From positions 1-47,025 of the forward strand of contig NZ_FOVT01000026.1 of assembly GCF_900115245.1 (NCBI RefSeq): a stretch of 47,025 nucleotides of DNA, read 5' to 3'. Below are positions 17,753 to 24,538 of the stretch, piece after piece; within the stretch, counting starts at the first letter, position 1; each line of letters opens with the position of its first letter. Source of the DNA: Mesorhizobium sp. NFR06. GTDB taxonomy: Bacteria; Pseudomonadota; Alphaproteobacteria; Rhizobiales; Rhizobiaceae. The position numbers and the translations under genes were made by a program. Below the pieces are notes generated by a model that saw only the letters and a program-made list of their open reading frames with translations, made no database searches and was not told the DNA's origin.

Positions 17753-18802
17753 TTATTCGCCCGGGCCCTTGCAGGCGACGATCTGCTCCTTGCTATAGGT
17801 CGTCCAATCGGGGATCGAGATCGACACCGGCCATTCCGGGCTGAGCGAGGAATCGACGACGCTCTTCAGCTTGGCCTTGCCTTCGTCGGTGGCGTTTTCC
17901 CAGAGCTGCGGCTCGACCAGCACGGTCTGCTGCGCCGGCTTCTTGCCGTCGAGGATCTGCAGGGCCAGCGTGACGCCGGCGCCGCCGATCGAGCCGGGAT
18001 TGGTGACGGCCGCGCCGACCAGGTCCTTGACCGAGCTGAGCTGGCCGACGAAGCCGGCATTGTCAGCGCCGACAACAGGCACCATGGGGGCCTGCTGCTC
18101 GACCAGCGCGTCGACGATGACGTTGTCGATGCCCGAGGTCCAGATGCCGTTGATCGGCGTTCCGGTGGCGAGGAAGGACAGTATCTGCTGCTTGGCCTGA
18201 TCCTGCTGCCAGCCGGTGAACACTTCCTGCGCGACCTTCACGTCGGGGAATTCGGCCAGCGCCTTCTTGAAGCCCTTGTCGCGGTCAGAGTCGGCCGAAG
18301 CGCCGGCGGCGCCGCGCATGTAGAAGACCTCGCCCTTGCCGCCCATCTTCTGGAACAGCCACTTGGCGCCGAGATAGGCATATTGTTCCTGGTTGTTGGA
18401 GATGATGTAGGCGGACGGCTCGGTCACCGCCTGGTCGACGGCGACGACGACGATGCCGGCCTTCGTGGCTTCCTCGAGGCCGGCCTTGATGCCGGCCGGA
18501 TCGGCTGGATTGACGACGATGGCGTCGACCTTGGCGCTGATCAGGTTGCGGATGTCCTCGAGCTGGCCGGCGGCGTCGGTGTTGCGGTGGGCGATGTTGA
18601 GCTTCGCCACTTCGCCGGAAGCGAGCGCCTGCGCCTTCATGGCGCAGATCATTTCCTCGCGCCAACCATTGCCCTGCACGGTGTTGGAAATGCCGATCGT
18701 GTACTTGCCGGCGGCCACCGAAACGGCCACCGAGGCGAGCAGAGCCGCACCGGCAAGCAGTGGAATAATCGGCAGCGCGGCCGCGGTCAGATGTCTTTTC
18801 AT
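17753..18802 (-). CDS. Sugar ABC transporter periplasmic substrate-binding protein (RbsB family)
   Basis: 349 residues from the ATG at 18802, chosen because GGAGGAG lies eight bases upstream; an earlier ATG at 18820 would place this RBS inside the gene. An N-terminal signal peptide (about 1-32) ends near AVSVAAG. The mature protein begins YTIGISNTVQGNGWREEMICAMKAQA and has the periplasmic-binding-protein type 1 fold of RbsB-like proteins, with VDAIVVNPADPAGI and NGIWTSGIDNVIVDAL. It delivers the substrate to the permease pair. Neighbouring dehydrogenases point to a polyol or keto-sugar, but the ligand is not identifiable by eye. Confidence 0.93.
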   Translation of the reverse strand: MKRHLTAAALPIIPLLAGAALLASVAVSVAAGKYTIGISNTVQGNGWREEMICAMKAQALASGEVAKLNIAHRNTDAAGQLEDIRNLISAKVDAIVVNPADPAGIKAGLEEATKAGIVVVAVDQAVTEPSAYIISNNQEQYAYLGAKWLFQKMGGKGEVFYMRGAAGASADSDRDKGFKKALAEFPDVKVAQEVFTGWQQDQAKQQILSFLATGTPINGIWTSGIDNVIVDALVEQQAPMVPVVGADNAGFVGQLSSVKDLVGAAVTNPGSIGGAGVTLALQILDGKKPAQQTVLVEPQLWENATDEGKAKLKSVVDSSLSPEWPVSISIPDWTTYSKEQIVACKGPGE

Positions 18803-18874
18803 TTCAGTACTCCTCCACATTGATCTTTTCAGTCCAGTTCCAGGGCGCCGATGCGATCGGAGCCAAGCTCTCCG

Positions 18875-19789
18875 TCATTTGATGAAGGGGCGCAGCACGT
18901 CGCGGGCCAGCAGGAAGCCGCGCTTCACCTTTTCATCCGTCCCCTCGAAGCGCCGGTCCTCATGCTCGATGATGACCGGCCCGTCATATCCGGCCCGGTA
19001 AAGGCCCGAAAAAATCCTGCTCCAATCGATGTCCCCGAGCCCCGGCATGCGGGGCACCTGCCAGCCTATGCCAGCCGAAAGGATTCCGCGCTCGTACAGA
19101 CCATCATGATCAATCATCAGGTCCTTGGCATGCACATGCAGCATGTTGTTGCCGAACTCGCGGATGAAGCGCTCCTTGTCGATCATCTGCCAGACGAGAT
19201 GCGAAGGGTCGAAGTTCATGCCGACATCGCCGCCCCAGGCTTCCAGGATGCGGCGCCAGACATAGGGCGAGTAGGCGATGTTGTGCCCGCCCGGCCATTC
19301 GTCATAGCTGAAGATCATCGGGCAGTTCTCGAAAGCGAGCTTCACGCCATGCTCGCGCGCGTGCGCGATGATCGCCGGCCATACTTTCTGCGCCTCTTCC
19401 CAATTGGCGTCGACGGTCTTCGAGGCATCGCCGCCGCAGAAGGTGTTGACGAGCGGCACACCCATGCGGCTTGCAAGCACGATCACCTTCTTCAGATGAT
19501 CGATTACCGCTTCGCGGTGCGCCTGGTCGGGATGCAGCGGATTGGGGTAGAAGCCGAGGCCGGAGATGGTCAGGCCCTTGCCGGCGAGTTCGTCGGCGAT
19601 GTCCTTGGCCTGCGCGGCCGAGGTGCCCGCGGCATCGATATGGCTGGTGCCGGCATAGCGACGACTTGCTCCGGAGGCCTTCGGCCAGCAGGCGATTTCC
19701 AGCGCCTCGAAACCGGCCGAGCGCGCCCAGTCGGCGACTTCGTCGAGCGGCGCATCCGGAAACGGCGCGGTGAGCAGTCCAAGCTTCAT
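18875..19789 (-). CDS. TIM-barrel sugar phosphate isomerase/epimerase (AP endonuclease 2 superfamily)
   Basis: 304 residues from the ATG at 19789, which has GGGAGG upstream. The xylose-isomerase-like TIM barrel is seen in LGLLTAPFPDAPLDEVADWARSAGF, in the metal-ligand segments KLAFENCP, GMNFDPSHLVWQ and MLHVHAKDL, and in the C-terminal GYDGPVIIEHEDRRF. Glu and His residues in these motifs are the expected divalent-metal ligands. It lies between the binding-protein gene and the polyol dehydrogenase, so it probably isomerises an intermediate of the imported sugar. Members of this family include IolE/IolI-like and tagatose/psicose 3-epimerase-like enzymes; I cannot choose among them. Confidence 0.88.
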   Translation of the reverse strand: MKLGLLTAPFPDAPLDEVADWARSAGFEALEIACWPKASGASRRYAGTSHIDAAGTSAAQAKDIADELAGKGLTISGLGFYPNPLHPDQAHREAVIDHLKKVIVLASRMGVPLVNTFCGGDASKTVDANWEEAQKVWPAIIAHAREHGVKLAFENCPMIFSYDEWPGGHNIAYSPYVWRRILEAWGGDVGMNFDPSHLVWQMIDKERFIREFGNNMLHVHAKDLMIDHDGLYERGILSAGIGWQVPRMPGLGDIDWSRIFSGLYRAGYDGPVIIEHEDRRFEGTDEKVKRGFLLARDVLRPFIK

Positions 19790-19808
19790 AGTCCCTCCCA
19801 ATTGCTAA

Positions 19809-21338
19809 CTATGCAGATCGCGCCGGTTGCTTCAACCGCGCATCCGTTGGCTCAGCGCAGACTTGTGCGACGAAGCCCATCGGATCGCCCGAAAGCAGAC
19901 CCTCGAGTCCGGCGACGACATGCGCGCGCAGTGTCGCGTTGGCGGCAAGTTGCGGATCGAAGATGGCGTCGATGGCGAGGATGGCATCGGCGAGTGCCTT
20001 GCTGTCAGCCCCTACGCGGTCGGCGATCGCTGCGATCCTGGCGGCAAAGGGGTCCGATGCGGGCCAGGCGCGGCCGAAGCGCGCGGAAGCCTTGATCAGA
20101 TAGGCCATCCAGCCGGCGACCGGCACCGACAGCAGCGCGATGCTTTCGCCCTTCGCCAGGCGTTCGCGGATCGGGTTGAGCAGCCGCTGCACGATCTTCT
20201 GCGAGCCGTCGGTGGCAATCTGGTGGTTGCGGTGGCGGATCGCGGTGTTGGTAAGGCGCGACAGGCTCTGCTCGACATAGGCCGTCGGCGAGATACCGGG
20301 CACCGCATGAAGCGTCGGCAGCGTTTCTTCCGTCAGCATGCGGCGAACGAAGGCTGCCAGCAGCGGATCGGCGATGGCGTCCGACGTGTGCTCGAAGCCG
20401 CCGAGTACGCCGAGATAGCTGAGTGTGGTCTGGGCGCCGTTCAGCACCCGTATCTTGAGATGCTCGAAAGGCGTGACGTCGTCGACAAAACTCGCGCCGA
20501 CGCGATCCCAGCGCGGCACACGCCCGGCGAAACAGTTCTCGATCACCCATTGGCGGAAGCACTCGCCGACCGCGACCGCGCCGTCGCGGTAACCGAAGCG
20601 CTTTTCGACGGTGTCGATATCGGCCGCGGTCGTCGCCGGCGCGATGCGATCGACCATGGCGGAGGGGAAGGCGACATTGGCGGCAATCCAGTCCGGCAGC
20701 TTCCCGCCGCGCTGTTCGGCGAAGGTCCGCACGACGTTGCCGAGGATGATGCCGTTGCTCGCAATGTTGTCGCAGGACAGCAGCGTCACCGGCCGGCCAT
20801 GCGAGCCCATGCGCAATTCCAGCGCCCTTGCCAGGATGCCGGGCACGCTGCGCGGCGTCTCGGGATTGGCGAGATCGTGCGCGATGTCGGGATGGTCGAG
20901 GTCGAGCGCCCCGCTTGACGGAATGTGGCAATAACCTTTCTCGGTCACCGTCATGGTGACCATTTCGATGTCGGACGAGGCGAGCACGTCCAGCGCCGGC
21001 GCGGCGCTGTCCTGGCTATCGACGACGCGGACGATGCTGCCGATGATGCGCGCCTCGACTTCGTCGTTCTGGCGGATGAGCCGCGTGTAGAGACCGTCCT
21101 GCCGGCCGAGCGACTGGCTAAGCAAAGGCGGCCTGATGTTGATGCCGATCAGGCCCCAGCGATCGAAACGGCTCGCCAGGAGATCGTCCGTATATTCGGC
21201 CTGATGGCAGCGATGGAAGGCGCCGACGCCGATATGGGCGATTCCCGGCTTCAGCGCAGCGCGATCGTAAGCCGGCTTGCCGACCTCGGGCGGCAAGCGG
21301 CCGAGCAGGGCAGGGCCGAGGCTGTCCGGCTCGCTCAC
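19809..21338 (-). CDS. Mannitol-dehydrogenase-family long-chain polyol/uronate dehydrogenase with altered active-site motif
   Basis: 509 residues if translation starts at the GTG at 21338, which overlaps the stop of the SDR gene (GTGA) and has CGGAG upstream; an ATG at 21359 is the alternative. The N-terminal Rossmann part includes GIAHIGVGAFHRCHQAEYTDDLL, and VTMTVTEKGYC is typical of mannitol 2-dehydrogenase/fructuronate reductase proteins. The family active site is Lys-x4-Asn-x2-His. Here it reads KIRVLNGAQ, with Lys295 and Asn300 kept but Gln303 instead of His (codon CAG at 20430-20432). It probably interconverts a polyol and a ketose with NAD(P)H. The Gln could alter substrate or rate. 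Confidence 0.88.
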   Translation of the reverse strand: MSEPDSLGPALLGRLPPEVGKPAYDRAALKPGIAHIGVGAFHRCHQAEYTDDLLASRFDRWGLIGINIRPPLLSQSLGRQDGLYTRLIRQNDEVEARIIGSIVRVVDSQDSAAPALDVLASSDIEMVTMTVTEKGYCHIPSSGALDLDHPDIAHDLANPETPRSVPGILARALELRMGSHGRPVTLLSCDNIASNGIILGNVVRTFAEQRGGKLPDWIAANVAFPSAMVDRIAPATTAADIDTVEKRFGYRDGAVAVGECFRQWVIENCFAGRVPRWDRVGASFVDDVTPFEHLKIRVLNGAQTTLSYLGVLGGFEHTSDAIADPLLAAFVRRMLTEETLPTLHAVPGISPTAYVEQSLSRLTNTAIRHRNHQIATDGSQKIVQRLLNPIRERLAKGESIALLSVPVAGWMAYLIKASARFGRAWPASDPFAARIAAIADRVGADSKALADAILAIDAIFDPQLAANATLRAHVVAGLEGLLSGDPMGFVAQVCAEPTDARLKQPARSA

Positions 21339-22117
21339 CGGTTGGCTCCGATCACCCATTGCTCCTGGTCGATCAGCGCGCCGGTCATCGGGCCGGCCGC
21401 GTCGGAAAGCAGGAAAACGGCAAGGTTGGCGATGTCGGTGACGGAGAACAGCCGGCCGAAGGGTTGTGTCGCATTGGCCGCCTCGAGCCAGCCCGGACCG
21501 TGGCCGAGCGTCTCGGCCTGCATGACGCGTTCTGCAGGCGTGTCGGTCCAGCCGACATTGATGCCATTGACGCGGATGCGGTCGAAGCGATGGGCGTTGG
21601 CGGCGTTCCTGGTCAGCGTCGCCAGCGCGCCCTTGGTGGCGGAGTAGACGGCAAGCTCCGGCGAGCCGCAATGCGCGTTGATCGACAGGATGTTGACGAT
21701 CGAGCCGCCCTGTCCGCGTTTCCTCATGTCGGTGATGGCCGCCTGCATCAGGAAGAAGGGCGCGCGGGCATTGACGGCGAACAACGATGTCCAATCGTCG
21801 AGACTGGCATCGACGAAGGAGGCGCGATCCGTCAGGCCGGCGGCGTTAACCAGGCCGTCGATCCGGCCGAAGTGGGAAATACAAAATTCCACCAGCCGCG
21901 CCGGTGCGGCGGGGTCGGCGAGATCGGCCGGAACAATGACTGTCGGGGTGCCCATCCGCGAAATAGCCGCCGCAGCCTCTGCGCCGCGAAGCTTGTCACG
22001 ACCGGTAATGAGGAGACCTTCCGCGCCGGAGCGCGCGGCGATCTCGGCGATCGCGCGGCCGATGCCTTGTGTCGCACCGGTGACCAGCACCACTTTGCCG
22101 TCGAGACGAACCTCCAT
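21335..22117 (-). CDS. Short-chain dehydrogenase/reductase
   Basis: 260 residues. Classical SDR features are present: the cofactor motif TGATQGIG near residue 14, NAAG near 90, Ser in NILSINAH, and the catalytic pair YSATK near 158. The substrate-loop region is normal, and the C-terminus ends DQEQWVIGANR. It is the first gene of the minus-strand operon, overlapping the polyol dehydrogenase start, and has an operator-like palindrome 29 bases upstream. It likely oxidises a hydroxyl group of the imported sugar or polyol. Cofactor preference is not clear from sequence alone. Confidence 0.93.
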   Translation of the reverse strand: MEVRLDGKVVLVTGATQGIGRAIAEIAARSGAEGLLITGRDKLRGAEAAAAISRMGTPTVIVPADLADPAAPARLVEFCISHFGRIDGLVNAAGLTDRASFVDASLDDWTSLFAVNARAPFFLMQAAITDMRKRGQGGSIVNILSINAHCGSPELAVYSATKGALATLTRNAANAHRFDRIRVNGINVGWTDTPAERVMQAETLGHGPGWLEAANATQPFGRLFSVTDIANLAVFLLSDAAGPMTGALIDQEQWVIGANR

Positions 22118-22145
22118 TCCTCCTCCCGGAACAAAGTTTCCATTT

Positions 22146-22159
22146 TTCCAAATATGGAA
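22146..22159. promoter_or_regulatory. Operator-like palindrome upstream of the catabolic operon
   Basis: TTCCAAATATGGAA is a perfect 5+5 inverted repeat around four bases. It sits between the 3' end of the RpiR-type regulator gene and the SDR start codon, so it is well placed to control the minus-strand operon. A nearby TTTCCA on the same strand (22138-22143) may be an additional half-site. Confidence 0.5.
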
Positions 22160-22188
22160 CGATGGTTCTCTTTAGTCAATCGCTCCGG

Positions 22189-23088
22189 TCAGCCTGTCCG
22201 CTGCGCAACGACGCCGTGGACCAAGGCCATGCCCACGGCAAGCGAGGCGGCAAGCGATCGGAAGCCACCGAAGTCCTGCTCGACCACTTCCAGCCAGGTG
22301 TCGGAAAGCTTCACCAGCGGCGAGAAGGTGCTGTCGGTGATGGTGACGATGCGCGCCCCGCGCTCATGCGCGACGGCGACGAGGTCCGGCGTGATCGAAT
22401 TGTAGGGGCTGAAGGAGACGGCGAGCACCGCGTCGCGCTGGCCTATACAGCCGACCTGGTCGAGCGCGGTCGAGCCGACATTGTCGACCAGCACGTTGCG
22501 CACGCCCTGCTGCGAAAGCGTGAGCGACAGATAGGTGGTGACGGGAAAGGCGCGCTTGCTGCCGATGACATAAATCAGATCCGCCGCCGCCAGATGGTCG
22601 ATCATCGTCTCGAAGCCGCCAAGGTCGAAGGAATTGCCGATGCGGCCGAGCGAGGCTTGGCAGGCACCGACCATGCCGTTGAGGAAATGCAGGTTCGCAT
22701 TCGGCTCCGAGGCTTTTTCCTGGCTGCCTTGCGTATCCGGCCAGGAGCCTTTCATGCGGTCCTTGAACAAGGCCTGGAAGTCGGAAAAGCCGGAATAGCC
22801 GAAGATCTGAGCGAAGCGCACCAGGGTCGAGGGCTGCACGCCCGCCTGGTCCGCCACCTGGGCGATCGTGCCAAGCGCCACTTCGCTCGGATGCTGCCAG
22901 AGGAAAATCGCGACCTGGCGAAGCCGCTTCGGGAAATGCACGGTGCCCGACGAAAGCACCGCCCGCAATTCCTCATAGGTTTGCGGCTTGGTGTAACCAA
23001 GTGCCGCCAGCGAACGGCTTCGCTTTCTTGCCGCCGTCTCCAGCCTGTGTGCAGACGGCTCGTCGACCGTTCCGCGACGGCCGCTCAT
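22189..23088 (-). CDS. RpiR/MurR-family transcriptional regulator (HTH plus SIS domain)
   Basis: 299 residues. The N-terminal HTH-6 domain spans about 20-100 (SSGTVHFPKRLRQVAIFLWQ, LGTIAQVADQAGVQPSTLVRFAQIFGYSGFSDFQALFK). A sugar-isomerase (SIS) domain occupies about 135-280 (DLIYVIGSKRAFPVTTYL, DAVLAVSFSPYNSITPDLV). SIS domains in this family bind phosphosugars that tune DNA binding. Being next to the sugar uptake and catabolism genes, it is the obvious local regulator. It is on the same strand as the operon it precedes and divergent from the Gfo/Idh/MocA gene. Confidence 0.93.
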   Translation of the reverse strand: MSGRRGTVDEPSAHRLETAARKRSRSLAALGYTKPQTYEELRAVLSSGTVHFPKRLRQVAIFLWQHPSEVALGTIAQVADQAGVQPSTLVRFAQIFGYSGFSDFQALFKDRMKGSWPDTQGSQEKASEPNANLHFLNGMVGACQASLGRIGNSFDLGGFETMIDHLAAADLIYVIGSKRAFPVTTYLSLTLSQQGVRNVLVDNVGSTALDQVGCIGQRDAVLAVSFSPYNSITPDLVAVAHERGARIVTITDSTFSPLVKLSDTWLEVVEQDFGGFRSLAASLAVGMALVHGVVAQRTG

Positions 23089-23115
23089 AGCATATGCCTC
23101 ATCGTGCCCCCAACC

Positions 23116-23134
23116 ATCGGATGCATCATCCGAT
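23116..23134. promoter_or_regulatory. Perfect inverted repeat upstream of the RpiR-type regulator
   Basis: ATCGGATG and CATCCGAT form perfect 8-base arms around CAT, 28 bases upstream of the regulator start codon and inside the 212-base divergent promoter region. It may be an operator for autoregulation. It differs in sequence from the palindrome at 22146, so the two need not bind the same protein. The AT-rich tract at about 23195-23235 likely holds the promoter for the divergent gene. Confidence 0.45.
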
Positions 23135-23300
23135 ACCTGCCCTCCGGATGCGGCCCATCCCTGGGCCTGGGTGAAAGCTAACGCGGCACAATCGTTTTAC
23201 AAAACAAAAAATAGAAATATCATTCGAAAACAATGACAGCCGGTTATGTCGAACAACAGCACCGGCCGGCACATCGAACCTTGGGAGAATAATCGCAATC

Positions 23301-24485
23301 ATGGTCTATGCAACCGCTGATGGTGCGTCGCGTCAACGTCTCCGGGTCGGCATGGTCGGAGGCGGCCGCAATGCCTTCATCGGCGCCGTGCACCGGCTGG
23401 CCATGCGGCTCGACGACCAGATCGCGCTGCTCGCGGGAGCATTGTCCTCGGATCCGGACAACGCAGCGGCTTCCGCCGCCGAGATCGGCATCGCGCCGGA
23501 ACGCAGCTATGCCGACTACCGCGCCATGGCGAAAGCAGAAGCGGCACGGGCGGACGGCATCGAGGCGGTGGTCATCGTCACGCCCAACCATCTGCACGCG
23601 CCGATCGCGACCGCCTTTCTCGAGGCGGGCATCGACGTGATCTGCGACAAGCCGCTGTCGACGACGCTTGCCGAGGCCGAAGCGCTGGTGGCGCTGACGA
23701 AAGCGAAGAAACGACGTTTCGTCGTCACGCTCAACAACACCGGCTACGCCATGGTCCGCCAGGCGCGCGAGATGGTGGCGGCGGGCGAGCTCGGCCGCAT
23801 CGTGTCGGTGCACGGCGCCTATATCCAGGACTGGCTGACCAAGCCGATCGACGCCGAGGGCCAGAAGCAGGCGGAATGGCGCACCGATCCGGCGCGCGCG
23901 GGGCAGTCGGCGGTGCTCGCCGACATCGGCGTGCATGCCTTCAACCTGGCGAGCTTCGTCTCCGGCTTCGAGGCCGAAGCGGTTTCCGCCGATCTCTTCA
24001 CGGCCGTGCCGGGGCGGCGGCTCGACGACAACGCGCATGTGCTGCTGCGCTGGACGGGCGGGGCGCGTGGCACGATCCTCGCCAGCCAGACCTCGCCCGG
24101 CCACTACAACGACCTCTCGGTGCGCATCTATGGCGAGAAGGCCGGCCTCGAATGGTCGGGCTTACGGCCGGAGGAACTGCGCTTCTCGCCCTATGGCGAG
24201 GAAACGCGCACGCTGGTGCGCGGCGGCCATGGCTCGACAGCGGAAGCCCGGCGCGTCTCGCGCATGCCGGCCGCCCACCCGGAAGGCTACATCGAGGCCT
24301 TCGCCAATTTCTACCGCGACGCCGCCGACATTATCCGCGCGCATCGCTCGGGCGGAACTGTCGATGCGGAGCGCGTGGCGCAGGTGCCCGATGTCGTCGA
24401 CGGCGCGCGCGGCGTGAAGTTCGTGGCGGCGGCGGTGGACTCGAACGCGGCGGGTGGTGCCTGGATGCCGGCGCGGTTTCGCTGA
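23301..24485 (+). CDS. Gfo/Idh/MocA-family NAD(P)-dependent oxidoreductase
   Basis: 394 residues. The N-terminal Rossmann domain has VGMVGGGRNAFIGAVHRLAM, VVIVTPNHLHAPIA and DKPLSTTLAEAEALV; the EKP-type motif reads DKP here, which is common. The C-terminal alpha/beta domain carries DIGVHAFNLASFVSG with the catalytic Asp/His pair typical of inositol or glucose dehydrogenase-like enzymes. It is transcribed divergently from the RpiR-type regulator. It probably acts on the same sugar or polyol as the minus-strand operon. The exact substrate is unknown. Confidence 0.92.
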   Translation: MVYATADGASRQRLRVGMVGGGRNAFIGAVHRLAMRLDDQIALLAGALSSDPDNAAASAAEIGIAPERSYADYRAMAKAEAARADGIEAVVIVTPNHLHAPIATAFLEAGIDVICDKPLSTTLAEAEALVALTKAKKRRFVVTLNNTGYAMVRQAREMVAAGELGRIVSVHGAYIQDWLTKPIDAEGQKQAEWRTDPARAGQSAVLADIGVHAFNLASFVSGFEAEAVSADLFTAVPGRRLDDNAHVLLRWTGGARGTILASQTSPGHYNDLSVRIYGEKAGLEWSGLRPEELRFSPYGEETRTLVRGGHGSTAEARRVSRMPAAHPEGYIEAFANFYRDAADIIRAHRSGGTVDAERVAQVPDVVDGARGVKFVAAAVDSNAAGGAWMPARFR

Positions 24486-24538
24486 GGCGCGCGCCAGGCC
24501 TTCTGCGATAGAGCGCATGCCGGGATTTCGAACAAAGG

